From Jeotgalicoccus meleagridis (GTDB lineage: Bacteria > Bacillota > Bacilli > Staphylococcales > Salinicoccaceae), in contig NZ_CAJEWD010000009.1 of assembly GCF_903994045.1 (NCBI RefSeq), positions 19,701-83,700 on the forward strand: a stretch of DNA of 64,000 bases, written 5' to 3'. How positions within the stretch are numbered: position 1 is the stretch's first letter; every line of letters begins with the position of its first letter. The translations under genes were made by a program, and so were the position numbers. Below the pieces are notes generated by a model. That model made no database searches, was not told the DNA's origin, and saw only the letters and a program-made list of their open reading frames with translations. Shown in pieces: positions 27,138 through 34,335 of this stretch.

Positions 27138-27398
27138 TTGGAAAACATTATAAAAGCTGTGACATCGAATTCTTGGGAGTTAGTATCGTCCAAAGATCAT
27201 TTAACAGTCGAATTTTCGACAATGCGTTGGTCATATACAATTGTTAAGCGTCCATTATTTGGTTATCGTTTAACTATTGAATCAATAGAGAATTCTAAGA
27301 GAGAAGATATTATTTTTAAAACTGAAGATTTACTATTAAATTATATAGAAGAACATAAAGTTGATTGGGAATCTCAATTGCCACTCAATCAAATATAA
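27138..27398 (+). CDS. Hypothetical protein, 86 residues
   Basis: Not recognised. The start is TTG 27138, 7 bases after GAGGTG. The sequence is a single small soluble domain with alternating hydrophobic strands (SWELVSSKDHLTVEFSTMRW, GYRLTIESIENS) and a C-terminal helix (LLLNYIEEHK). No signal or transmembrane segment. It stands alone, divergent from the SigB operon, and ends at a strong terminator, which supports it being a real transcription unit. Confidence 0.65.
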   Translation: MENIIKAVTSNSWELVSSKDHLTVEFSTMRWSYTIVKRPLFGYRLTIESIENSKREDIIFKTEDLLLNYIEEHKVDWESQLPLNQI

Positions 27399-27402
27399 AA
27401 AG

Positions 27403-27443
27403 TAAGATGCGCTGGAAACATAAATTTCAGCGCATCTTTTTTA
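27403..27443 (+). terminator. Intrinsic terminator after the 86-residue gene
   Basis: AAGATGCGCTG and CAGCGCATCTT pair exactly and are followed by TTTTATC. Confidence 0.9.
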
Positions 27444-27536
27444 TCTTATCATGTCAAAATTTATCTATAGAATACTTATAGGTAGCATGGTATCCTTATA
27501 AAGGTTATTTGATGAAATGAAAAAATGGTGAAGATA

Positions 27537-28262
27537 ATGAGTAAAAATAGAAAAGGTGATGGCTACTTGATTACATTAGCAGGAACGATTGGTGCAGGAA
27601 AAACGGAATGGGGTAAGGTGATTGCCAAGCATTTTGGTGTTGATCTTTTAGAAGAAAAAGTTGATGGAAATCCTTTTTTAGCAAAATATTATGAAGACCC
27701 TGAACGCTATAGCTTCCACTTACAAATATTCTTTTTAAATCACAGATTTAGAGCGATTAAAAGTGCCATGGCCCATCCAAACTCTGTGTTGGATCGTTCG
27801 ATTTATGAAGATGCAATGATTTTTGCACGACTACAATTTGAAAATGGTTCCATGGATAGAGAAGAATATGACACTTATTTAGAATTACATGAAAACATGA
27901 TGGAGGAGTTAAATGACCTATATAAACAACAGGTCTTATTTAAAAAATCTCCAGATTTAATGGTGCTTGTTCATGGTTCTTTTGAAGAAGTGATTCGTCG
28001 AGTGAGAAGACGTGGACGAGATTATGAGCAAATCGAAGGTAATCCTGGTTTGTATGATTACTATAAAGATTTATACCATCTTTATGAGAATGAGTTTAAA
28101 ACAGAATATATGAAAAAGAATATTTCTCCAATTTATACGATTAATATTGATGAGATGGATATTTATAATCCTGATCATGTAAAAGAAGTACTGATGGGCA
28201 TTGAAGATACTTTAAAAAATGATCGTGGCTTTGTCCATCCTGAAGAGTTAGAAGAACAATAA
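27537..28262 (+). CDS. Deoxynucleoside kinase (dAK/dGK family)
   Basis: Phosphorylates deoxyadenosine/deoxyguanosine for salvage. The 241 residues include P-loop AGTIGAGKTEWGK, the substrate motif EKVDGNPFLAKYY, RYSFHLQIFFLNHRF and LDRSIYEDAMIF, and the lid arginines RRVRRRGRDYE. ATG 27537 follows GGTGA; an in-frame ATG 12 bases upstream has no clear ribosome site. Staphylococci usually carry two such genes side by side; only one is here. Confidence 0.9.
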   Translation: MSKNRKGDGYLITLAGTIGAGKTEWGKVIAKHFGVDLLEEKVDGNPFLAKYYEDPERYSFHLQIFFLNHRFRAIKSAMAHPNSVLDRSIYEDAMIFARLQFENGSMDREEYDTYLELHENMMEELNDLYKQQVLFKKSPDLMVLVHGSFEEVIRRVRRRGRDYEQIEGNPGLYDYYKDLYHLYENEFKTEYMKKNISPIYTINIDEMDIYNPDHVKEVLMGIEDTLKNDRGFVHPEELEEQ

Positions 28263-28353
28263 TTTAACTAAATGGTGGATGCTTCTTAATTTGGTAATCT
28301 GATGTCACTAAAATTTAGTTGAATATAATAATTTTATACTTAAAAATTTGAAA

Positions 28354-28396
28354 AGCTCATTTATTCTGATGAATAGATGGGCTATATTTTTATTCA
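28354..28396 (+). terminator. Intrinsic terminator after the deoxynucleoside kinase
   Basis: AGCTCATTTATTC and GAATAGATGGGCT form a 13-bp stem with two wobbles, followed by ATATTTTTATT. Confidence 0.7.
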
Positions 28397-28440
28397 ATTT
28401 ATAATTAACGAACTATGCATTTATCGTTTATCAAAAATCA

Positions 28441-29499
28441 CTAATTTACTATTTTATTTTTTTCTGTATTTGCAAATGGGATTGTTGATTCTAAACTACC
28501 TTTAATTTTGGTGATTGCTAAATCTTTACCTTCTAACCATTCTTTGAAGTTAAAAACTACTGGTAATCGATCTGTCCCTAAAGAGAATACGGTATTGAGT
28601 TCTTTAGGCATGTACATCGATGTGTGAATTGTACCAGCTGAGGCACTGTATTTGTGGGACGCTATACCTTTTTCATACTGATTCATTATTTTAAAGGCAT
28701 CATAAGCATTAGGTGAGGTCGCTTGATAGGTGAGGATATTAGATTCACGTTCTTTCGTTTCTTCTTGGCGATAACGATTCTCTTCTTCTAAGACGTGGAA
28801 ATGATTAGTACATACACTTGACTGGCGGTGAATGACTGTTCTTGGAGAAGCTTCAATAACATAAGATTTCCCTTTTTTATCCTGCACGACATAAGAAAAT
28901 GAATGACGGTGCGAGATATCTTCTAGTAAAGCAATTGCTTCTTCTACATTTTTACACGACTCTAAAACAATGCGAGCAATCATATTACACAAAAAGCCAT
29001 CGCCTGATTTTTTAGTATGAGTAAAATTGTAACCAATTGTCAGACCGTGTTCGTTCATACCATCAATTCTTCCAGTAATCTGCATCGCTGGCCCCATGTG
29101 AGCATATCCACCATCATTAGGTTGATAGAAAATGAAACGTCCTTCATAACTTCGAGGATGACTGTCATAATTTCGTATGAAAAAATCTTCATTTGTATAA
29201 ATAGAACAGCCACTTCTCACTTGTTCTAAATAATAGCCACCAAAGTATTTATAAGCATCATCAAGCGGCATTTTAAGCGCATCACTTAAACCCTGAATTT
29301 CATCTATTAGTTTGGGAGATAAGGCAGATAGATGATCCATAGTCAGAGATTTATCTGTTTGAAAATGCCTATGCTCTCTTTTTTTAAAGAGGCGTTGTCG
29401 ATTTTCTAAAGTAGGGGAATAGCGTAATTTTTCTCCCTGATAGAAGCCAAAATCATAATGACTGCCACGAAATTGTAAAACATCACTTATATAATCCAT
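28441..29499 (-). CDS. C45/acyl-CoA:6-aminopenicillanate acyltransferase-like Ntn hydrolase
   Basis: Cytosolic protein of 352 residues in the peptidase C45/choloylglycine-hydrolase-like superfamily. The predicted nucleophile Cys98 lies in VRSGCSIYTNEDFFIRNYD; downstream GRIDGMNEHGLTIGYNF, SYVVQDKKGKSYVIEASP and VCTNHF are typical strands of this fold. Members are self-cleaving amide hydrolases; the substrate here is unknown. The segment before the nucleophile (about 97 residues) is short, as in related uncharacterised Firmicutes proteins. No co-transcribed partner is evident. Confidence 0.75.
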   Translation of the reverse strand: MDYISDVLQFRGSHYDFGFYQGEKLRYSPTLENRQRLFKKREHRHFQTDKSLTMDHLSALSPKLIDEIQGLSDALKMPLDDAYKYFGGYYLEQVRSGCSIYTNEDFFIRNYDSHPRSYEGRFIFYQPNDGGYAHMGPAMQITGRIDGMNEHGLTIGYNFTHTKKSGDGFLCNMIARIVLESCKNVEEAIALLEDISHRHSFSYVVQDKKGKSYVIEASPRTVIHRQSSVCTNHFHVLEEENRYRQEETKERESNILTYQATSPNAYDAFKIMNQYEKGIASHKYSASAGTIHTSMYMPKELNTVFSLGTDRLPVVFNFKEWLEGKDLAITKIKGSLESTIPFANTEKNKIVN

Positions 29500-29572
29500 T
29501 AATTACACCTCAATTTTCAATCATATCTATTGTATTATCTTTACAGAATAACCAGTAACTATTTGCTTAGAC

Positions 29573-29609
29573 AAAAAGACACCGTACTCTGGGTCAAGAG
29601 TACGGTGTC
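29573..29609 (-). terminator. Strong terminator of the small-RNA/dioxygenase region
   Basis: GACACCGTACTC and GAGTACGGTGTC pair exactly across an 8-base loop; on the minus strand UUUUU follows. Confidence 0.9.
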
Positions 29610-29706
29610 ACTAAATGTGCGAATAATAGATTTTAAGTAGCTGAAAATGATTTATATAGAATTAATAAGAGGGGGCCTATTAATGTTTAATTGATAATCA
29701 TTTTCA
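29573..29706 (-). ncRNA. Candidate Fur-regulated small RNA with a C-rich loop
   Basis: A transcript of about 134 bases is predicted from promoter and terminator. The 5' end UGAAAAUGAUU pairs perfectly with AAUCAUUUUCA (29652-29642). Inside, AUUAAUA and UAUUAAU form a second perfect stem whose 10-base loop is GGCCCCCUCU, complementary to Shine-Dalgarno-like AGAGGGGG. A 12-bp perfect terminator stem (GACACCGTACTC, 29578-29609) and five U end it. No ORF with a ribosome site is present. The Fur box covers the predicted start. An alternative reading is that the region is only the 3' UTR of the upstream dioxygenase gene. Confidence 0.6.
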
Positions 29707-29710
29707 ATTA
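29688..29710. promoter_or_regulatory. Fur box at the small-RNA start
   Basis: The 23-base element is a palindrome with one mismatched pair. Its core TGAAAATGATTATCA (minus strand) matches the Fur 7-1-7 pattern TGATAATNATTATCA at 13 of 14 defined positions, and it overlaps the predicted +1. Confidence 0.7.
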
Positions 29711-29712
29711 CT

Positions 29713-29741
29713 AATATAAATCTTATCTGTTCCTGAGTCAA
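29713..29741 (-). promoter_or_regulatory. Promoter of the candidate small RNA
   Basis: TTGACT-N17-TATATT on the minus strand, 24 bases after the stop of the upstream dioxygenase gene and directly before the Fur box. Confidence 0.7.
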
Positions 29742-29764
29742 GGCTAATTGAGAAAAATTATCAA

Positions 29765-30628
29765 TTAATTTTGAGCGTTTTGTGACACAAGGTGAATATG
29801 ATTACCTGCCGGATCAATTACTTCTATATAAGCACCCATATCTTTTGTTTCATATGAAAGCTCATTGAGCCTTAAAACAGTTTGATCAAGTATCTCTTTA
29901 TTTGGGAAAACAAGACGATAATAGTTTAAACCAACAGTACCATCTTTAGGTGAACTTGCTGATGTACCATTCCAAACATTAGCAGCAACATGGTGATGAT
30001 AGCTTTCAGTAGACATGAATAGGGCTTGATCAGAAAATTTACTAACGACTTGGAAACCAAGACCATCAATATAGAATTTTTCTGCTTCTTCGATATTATT
30101 TACGTGTAAATGAACATGTCCCATAATAGTATCTGCTGGTAAACCTGTAAAGTCTTTCGGATCAGGCTGATCTTTTAATAAATCTTCAGCATCCAGACGC
30201 TCTGTGACCATGTGTACATTTGAACCATTCCAAATCCACTTATCTGCATCTCTATCTACATATATTTCTATTCCATTACCATCGATATCCTCTAGATATA
30301 AAGCCTCAGAAACATGATGATCTGCAGAACCTAAAGGCACACGATTGCTAGCTAAATGCATAGTAATCAATGCTAAATCCTCTCGACTCGGTAGAAGTAG
30401 GGCAAGGTGATAAAGTCCTGTATAACGATTATTCGTTCTATCATGATCTGCTTTTCTTAACTGTAAGATAGTTGTTTTACCATCTGCACTTAAATTAGCC
30501 TCTTGTTCAGTTTCGTTAACGACTTTAAAACCAATGACCTTTGTATAAAACTCAATAGAGTTCTTTAAATTTTTAACATTTAGTGAAACTAGATCTGCAT
30601 ATACAGCAGGTTCTTGATGAAATGACAT
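29765..30628 (-). CDS. VOC-family ring-cleaving dioxygenase (CatE-like)
   Basis: Two tandem vicinal-oxygen-chelate modules (about 8-125 and 145-280) in 287 residues. Candidate metal ligands are His in HLALLLPSRED, HVHLHVNN and the Glu of YIEVIDPAGNHIHLV. The layout fits catechol-2,3-dioxygenase CatE-like proteins that detoxify catechols and quinones in Bacillus and Staphylococcus. The ATG 30628 follows GGAGGAAG; an upstream open extension is promoter DNA. It is divergent from a HxlR regulator with an N-terminal cysteine, the usual partnership for quinone stress. Confidence 0.85.
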   Translation of the reverse strand: MSFHQEPAVYADLVSLNVKNLKNSIEFYTKVIGFKVVNETEQEANLSADGKTTILQLRKADHDRTNNRYTGLYHLALLLPSREDLALITMHLASNRVPLGSADHHVSEALYLEDIDGNGIEIYVDRDADKWIWNGSNVHMVTERLDAEDLLKDQPDPKDFTGLPADTIMGHVHLHVNNIEEAEKFYIDGLGFQVVSKFSDQALFMSTESYHHHVAANVWNGTSASSPKDGTVGLNYYRLVFPNKEILDQTVLRLNELSYETKDMGAYIEVIDPAGNHIHLVSQNAQN

Positions 30629-30689
30629 TGTTCTTCCTCCATATAGTAACTTTATGTAAGTGAGTTTACTATGATAACCAGATATAGTC

Positions 30690-30707
30690 AAGTAATATAT
30701 TTTACTT
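30690..30707. promoter_or_regulatory. Operator-like dyad between the dioxygenase and HxlR genes
   Basis: AAGTAA-N6-TTACTT is an exact inverted repeat that overlaps the -35 of the regulator promoter, a fitting position for autorepression by the HxlR protein. Confidence 0.5.
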
Positions 30708-30729
30708 TTACTAGATAGTGTATTATGAT
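30701..30729 (+). promoter_or_regulatory. Promoter of the HxlR regulator
   Basis: TTTACT-N17-TATGAT, 27 bases before the chosen ATG. Confidence 0.55.
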
Positions 30730-30756
30730 ATTATTACTTATTGAGGAGTGATGTAT

Positions 30757-31077
30757 ATGGCTCAAACAGAAATATGTCCTCGCTTTGAAAAAGCAGTGAA
30801 TATTTTAAGCCAAAGATGGACTGCTTTATTGATCTATCAAATGCTAGATGGAAATTCTCGTTTTGGAGAAATTCAATCTGCAACTGGCGTCAGTGGTAAA
30901 GTTCTATCAGATAGACTAAAAATGATGGAGCAGGAAGGGTTAATTATTAGAGAAGTAATTCCTGAAACGCCTGTAGTAATTAAATACACTTTAACTGATA
31001 AGGGATTATCACTAGAACCAGTGTTGAGAGATATTGAAGCTTGGTCACAAGATTGGGTAGAAGCACCAACTAAATAG
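30757..31077 (+). CDS. HxlR-family redox regulator (QsrR/CatR/YodB type)
   Basis: Winged-helix repressor of 106 residues. It begins MAQTEICPRFEKAVNILSQR with a single N-terminal cysteine, Cys7, in the place of the redox- and quinone-sensing cysteine of YodB, CatR and QsrR; SGKVLSDRLKMMEQEGLI is the recognition helix and wing. ATG 30757 is chosen because AGGAG lies 8 bases before it. Divergent from the VOC dioxygenase with a shared dyad, it likely represses both genes until quinones modify the cysteine. Confidence 0.85.
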   Translation: MAQTEICPRFEKAVNILSQRWTALLIYQMLDGNSRFGEIQSATGVSGKVLSDRLKMMEQEGLIIREVIPETPVVIKYTLTDKGLSLEPVLRDIEAWSQDWVEAPTK

Positions 31078-31078
31078 T

Positions 31079-31115
31079 AAAAAAAGGTAGGCGGAATCGC
31101 CTACCTTTTATTTTG
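31079..31115. terminator. Bidirectional terminator after the HxlR gene
   Basis: AAAAGGTAGGCG and CGCCTACCTTTT pair exactly around AAT; it overlaps the stop of the converging nuclease gene. Confidence 0.9.
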
Positions 31116-31674
31116 ACCAGACACCGACTTGATTACTTTTTGCTTCTTCTTCAGCATCTCGGAGTAAGTCTTCATATTTATCGTTTGGTGGATGTACATA
31201 ATCAACAGTTGCTAAGCCTTCTCTAACTAATGTTTCATTGACCATTTCACCATCAGCATAGACATAGGCTAAGTAACGATCGTAGTGATCAGTTTTTTCC
31301 TCATCGAATTCTACAGTAATTTCGTCTGCAGAATCTAACAATTCTTGTGTACGCTCGAAAGCTTCTTTTGCGTAAGGTTCATCAGCTTCACCATCACGGC
31401 CAATTTCTGGTGTATTGATGATGAGATATCTGAAACTGTGGCTTTCTCCTTGATAGTTAAATTTAGTTGTATCTCCGTCGATATGTTGACTGACAGTGAC
31501 GACATTATCGTCATTTGTTGAGGTTTCTTCGCTGTTATTATCGGCAAAATTATCATTATATACAGTTACACCTACAAATAGTAAGAGAATGACAATCATA
31601 CCTGGAATACCAAGTTTCTTTAAATGCCTTGGGCGAATTAATTTGTTATTTGGACGTTGATTATTATTTGCCAT
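31108..31674 (-). CDS. nuc: Membrane-anchored thermonuclease (SNase family)
   Basis: Staphylococcal-nuclease-fold enzyme of 188 residues. One transmembrane segment (about 22-41) suggests a surface-anchored form like S. aureus Nuc2 rather than the secreted Nuc. The SNase domain (about 62-187) has the active-site arginine and glutamate in FRYLIINTPEIG, the second arginine in HYDRYLAYVYADG and the C-terminal VDYVHPPNDKYEDLLR. It degrades DNA and RNA with Ca2+ in relatives. Ribosome site GGAAGGA. Confidence 0.9.
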   Translation of the reverse strand: MANNNQRPNNKLIRPRHLKKLGIPGMIVILLLFVGVTVYNDNFADNNSEETSTNDDNVVTVSQHIDGDTTKFNYQGESHSFRYLIINTPEIGRDGEADEPYAKEAFERTQELLDSADEITVEFDEEKTDHYDRYLAYVYADGEMVNETLVREGLATVDYVHPPNDKYEDLLRDAEEEAKSNQVGVWSK

Positions 31675-31818
31675 AACGTATCCTTCCTATGTTAAGTGCT
31701 TAATCATAATTTTATAGTTCTTTCATGCTTTCTACAAATATAAATTTCAAGATCAGCGTGCTAACTCGCTATATGACTAAGAAAGTGTAAATTTGATATA
31801 AGAAAATGTTAAAAAGGC

Positions 31819-31847
31819 TTGAAATAATTCTTAAGAACGTATATTAT
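31819..31847 (+). promoter_or_regulatory. Promoter of the seven-tRNA cluster
   Basis: TTGAAA-N17-TATTAT, 37 bases before the first tRNA. Confidence 0.8.
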
Positions 31848-31884
31848 TATAAACAGACATTAAATATATGTTAAATAATATTAG

Positions 31885-31956
<72 letters not shown>

Positions 31957-31980
31957 TTTATAATGTTTGTCTTTACATAA

Positions 31981-32056
31981 GGTCCCGTGGTGTAGCGGTT
32001 AACATGCCTGCCTGTCACGCAGGAGATCGCGGGTTCGATTCCCGTCGGGACCGCCA
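31981..32056 (+). tRNA. tRNA-Asp (GTC), CCA encoded
   Basis: Acceptor GGTCCCG/CGGGACC; anticodon GTC at 32014-32016; CCA encoded at the end. Confidence 0.97.
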
Positions 32057-32063
32057 TTCTTTA

Positions 32064-32136
32064 GGTTCAGTAGCTCAGTTGGTAGAGCATGTGATTGAAG
32101 CTCACAGTGTCGGCGGTTCGATTCCGTCCTGAACCA
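32064..32136 (+). tRNA. tRNA-Phe (GAA)
   Basis: Acceptor GGTTCAG/CTGAACC; anticodon loop TTGAAGC with GAA at 32097-32099. No CCA is encoded. Confidence 0.96.
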
Positions 32137-32143
32137 TCTTGAT

Positions 32144-32214
32144 GCGGGTATAGTTAAATGGTATAACCTCAGCCTTCCAAGCTGATGTTGTCGGTTCGAT
32201 CCCGTCTACCCGCT
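32144..32214 (+). tRNA. tRNA-Gly (TCC)
   Basis: Acceptor GCGGGTA/TACCCGC; anticodon loop CTTCCAA gives TCC. No CCA is encoded. Confidence 0.96.
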
Positions 32215-32225
32215 TATTTTAATAT

Positions 32226-32300
32226 TCCACAGTAGCTCAGTGGTAGAGCTATCGGCTGTTAACCGATCGGTCGTAGGTTCGAATCCTACCTGTGGAGCCA
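32226..32300 (+). tRNA. tRNA-Asn (GTT), second copy, CCA encoded
   Basis: Identical to the copy at 25275 except A for G in the T loop (GGTTCGAATCC). It shares a few flanking bases (TAATATT before, T after) with that copy. Confidence 0.97.
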
Positions 32301-32309
32301 TTTTATTTT

Positions 32310-32381
32310 GGCCCGTTGGTCAAGCGGTTAAGACACCGCCCTTTCACGGCGGTAACACGGGTTCGAGTCCCGTACGGGTCA
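32310..32381 (+). tRNA. tRNA-Glu (TTC)
   Basis: Acceptor GGCCCGT/ACGGGTC with one G-T pair; anticodon loop CTTTCAC gives TTC. No CCA is encoded. An intrinsic terminator follows 4 bases later. Confidence 0.95.
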
Positions 32382-32385
32382 TATT

Positions 32386-32414
32386 CAGAAGTGTAACCGC
32401 ACTTCTGTTTTTTT
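32386..32414 (+). terminator. Intrinsic terminator inside the tRNA cluster
   Basis: CAGAAGTG-TAACCG-CACTTCTG followed by seven T, between tRNA-Glu and tRNA-Ser. Confidence 0.8.
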
Positions 32415-32418
32415 ATCT

Positions 32419-32506
32419 GGACAGTTGGCCGAGCGGCTGAAGGCGCACGCCTGGAACGCGTGTAAACGGCAACCCCGTTTCGAGGGTTCAAATCCCTCAC
32501 TGTCCG
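32419..32506 (+). tRNA. tRNA-Ser (GGA)
   Basis: Acceptor GGACAGT/ACTGTCC, long variable arm (AAACGGCAACCCCGTTT region), anticodon loop CTGGAAC gives GGA. It starts 4 bases after the T tract of an intrinsic terminator and has no visible promoter of its own. Confidence 0.96.
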
Positions 32507-32510
32507 TCAG

Positions 32511-32550
32511 AAAATCTCTGTAAGCCTTTAGGCTTATGGGGATTTTTTTT
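32511..32550 (+). terminator. Terminator at the end of the tRNA cluster
   Basis: AAAATCTC-TG-TAAGCC and GGCTTA-TG-GGGATTTT form a two-part stem followed by eight T. Confidence 0.88.
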
Positions 32551-32575
32551 GAATTATTATTTAATATGCTAAAAT
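32549..32575 (+). promoter_or_regulatory. Possible promoter of the fructosamine kinase gene
   Basis: TTGAAT-N15-TAAAAT with an extended -10 (TGC before TAAAAT). The spacer is short. Confidence 0.4.
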
Positions 32576-32590
32576 TAATATAGATACTTA

Positions 32591-32624
32591 AAAGCTAGTT
32601 ATATTGTGTATAGCTAGTTTTTTT
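32591..32624 (+). terminator. Terminator or attenuator in the fructosamine kinase leader
   Basis: CTAGTTATA-TTGTG-TATAGCTAG with one wobble, extended by A-T pairs, is followed by seven T. It lies only 22 bases before the kinase ATG. Confidence 0.65.
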
Positions 32625-32646
32625 ATAGATAAAAGGAAGTGAAAAC

Positions 32647-33498
32647 ATGGATAAAAATTGGATAGAACAACTACCTTTAGAAGGTATTCAAGAAGTGACA
32701 CCTATGGCGGGTGGGGATGTAAATGATGCTTATAAAGTAGATGCTGTGGAGAATACTTACTTTTTACTAGTGCAGCCATCTAAGAGCCGAGAATTTTATG
32801 ATGCAGAAATTAGTGGCTTAAAACATTTTGAAGAAATTGGTGTTAATGCGCCTAGAGTAATCGATAGTGGAGAGATCAATGGGGATGCTTATTTACTTCT
32901 ATCTTTCATTCAAGAAGGGAGCGGTGGTCAAGAAGCACTTGGTCAAATGGTAGCCAAAATGCATTTGGACCATCAAAAGGATGGTGAGTTTGGTTACGAT
33001 TATAGACATGAAGGTGGCGATATGACTTTTGATAATTCGTGGACCGATTCATGGATAGATTTATTCGTTACTAATCGCCTAGATGTTTTAGCAAATTTAG
33101 TCGTTGATAGGGGATATTGGACAAGTTCAGACCTAGAACTTTATAAAGAAGTGCGCCAGGTCATTGTAGACACTCTTAGTCAACACGATAGCAAGCCTTC
33201 ATTTTTACATGGAGACTTATGGGCAGGAAATTATATGTATGACGAAAACGGTCAACCAGTCCTGTTCGATCCCTCACCATTTTATGGAGATAGGGAATTC
33301 GATTTAGGAGCAACGACCGTTTTCGGTGGATTTACAAATGATTTTTATCACGCGTATGATGCAGTGTATCCTTTAACAAATGGCGCTTGGGATAGAATTA
33401 AATTTTACAAATTCTATCTTTTACTCGTTCATCTTGCGAAATTTGGTAATTCCTATAAAAGAAGCGTAGATGAAGTGATGAAGGACATTTTAGCCTAA
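32647..33498 (+). CDS. Fructosamine/ketosamine-3-kinase family protein
   Basis: Cytosolic protein-kinase-like-fold enzyme (283 residues) of the Fn3K family, which phosphorylates glycated amines so that the sugar falls off. The N-terminal glycine loop is PMAGGDVNDAYKV; the catalytic segment is FLHGDLWAGNYMYDENGQPV followed by LFDPSPFYGDREFDLG with the metal-binding aspartate. Ribosome site AAAGGAAGTG. An intrinsic-terminator hairpin just upstream suggests attenuation. Confidence 0.88.
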   Translation: MDKNWIEQLPLEGIQEVTPMAGGDVNDAYKVDAVENTYFLLVQPSKSREFYDAEISGLKHFEEIGVNAPRVIDSGEINGDAYLLLSFIQEGSGGQEALGQMVAKMHLDHQKDGEFGYDYRHEGGDMTFDNSWTDSWIDLFVTNRLDVLANLVVDRGYWTSSDLELYKEVRQVIVDTLSQHDSKPSFLHGDLWAGNYMYDENGQPVLFDPSPFYGDREFDLGATTVFGGFTNDFYHAYDAVYPLTNGAWDRIKFYKFYLLLVHLAKFGNSYKRSVDEVMKDILA

Positions 33499-33501
33499 GT
33501 T

Positions 33502-34263
33502 TTACTTCATACCTGTATAAATTAAGACTGCTTCTTTTAAAAACTCTGCACCATTTTCTACATGCTTATCGTAGTAAGATTTAAATCGTTCGTCTGCGAC
33601 GTACATTTCTACTAATCCAGCATGTGCTTCTGGAGAGTAATTTGGCCAAGTGAATGATAACCACTCTTTGTGCATGGCAGCTAACTCCTGTGCCTCTTCT
33701 GTTGAAGGGTCTTTACTTGGAGTGAGTTTAATTAAGTGGTCGATAATTTCTTGTTCAAGTGATTGAAACTCTTGATAGTCACTTTCTGACATGTTTTTAA
33801 ACTGTTTATTGCTCTCTCTTACTGTCTCTTCACCATATTTTTCCCTAATCTCTTGGCCATATCTCTCTTCATTTTTCTCGATTTGTTGTTCTTTGAAAGC
33901 TTCAAATTTTTCGTGATTTGACATATTTATTTCTCCTTTATGATTTGCAAGTGTTTTCTCCACAGTTGCAATGATTTTGTCAAGATGGTTGCGTTTTTCC
34001 ATTAAGGAAATATAGTGGTGTGATAAGGCTTTTTCCTGATCAAAGTTGTCGTCATTTATTATCTTCTTAATCTCTTCTAAGCTGAGCTCTAATTCACGGT
34101 AAAATAGAATTTGTTGCAGCAGATCAATTTCTGTTTCACCGTAAAATCTATAACCAGACTCGTTAATTTTCTTAGGCTTTAATAGATCAATTTGGTCATA
34201 GTAACGTAATGTGCGGTTGGTGACACCAGATATTTCTCCTAATTGGCTGATCGTATATTCCAT
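33502..34263 (-). CDS. MerR-family regulator with TipAS-like antibiotic-recognition domain
   Basis: Activator-type regulator of 253 residues. The N-terminal HTH reads MEYTISQLGEISGVTNRTLR followed by YYDQIDLLKPKKINESGYRF. A coiled dimerisation helix spans about 75-120 and the C-terminal domain (145-250, with LAAMHKEWLSFTWPNYSPEA and YVADERFKSYYDKH) fits TipAS, which binds thiopeptide-like ligands in relatives. ATG 34263 follows AGGAGG; the open frame extends upstream into the promoter, which has the 19-bp spacer typical of MerR control. Confidence 0.88.
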   Translation of the reverse strand: MEYTISQLGEISGVTNRTLRYYDQIDLLKPKKINESGYRFYGETEIDLLQQILFYRELELSLEEIKKIINDDNFDQEKALSHHYISLMEKRNHLDKIIATVEKTLANHKGEINMSNHEKFEAFKEQQIEKNEERYGQEIREKYGEETVRESNKQFKNMSESDYQEFQSLEQEIIDHLIKLTPSKDPSTEEAQELAAMHKEWLSFTWPNYSPEAHAGLVEMYVADERFKSYYDKHVENGAEFLKEAVLIYTGMK

Positions 34264-34286
34264 TTTACTACCTCCTGACAAAACCA

Positions 34287-34317
34287 ATGTTAAAGGTTGA
34301 CCTAAGGTTAAGGTCAA
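34287..34317 (-). promoter_or_regulatory. MerR-type promoter/operator (autoregulation)
   Basis: On the minus strand TTGACC-N19-TAACAT; the overlong spacer contains the dyad TTGACCT-N7-AGGTCAA (34297-34317), the usual layout of a MerR-activated promoter. Confidence 0.75.
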
Positions 34318-34335
34318 ATACTTTTTTAAAGTTTT

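Noticed and set aside
29648..29695. 15-codon frame (ATG 29648, plus strand) opposite the small RNA candidate
   Set aside because: No ribosome site before its ATG and very short; the GGGGG stretch is the complement of the C-rich loop.
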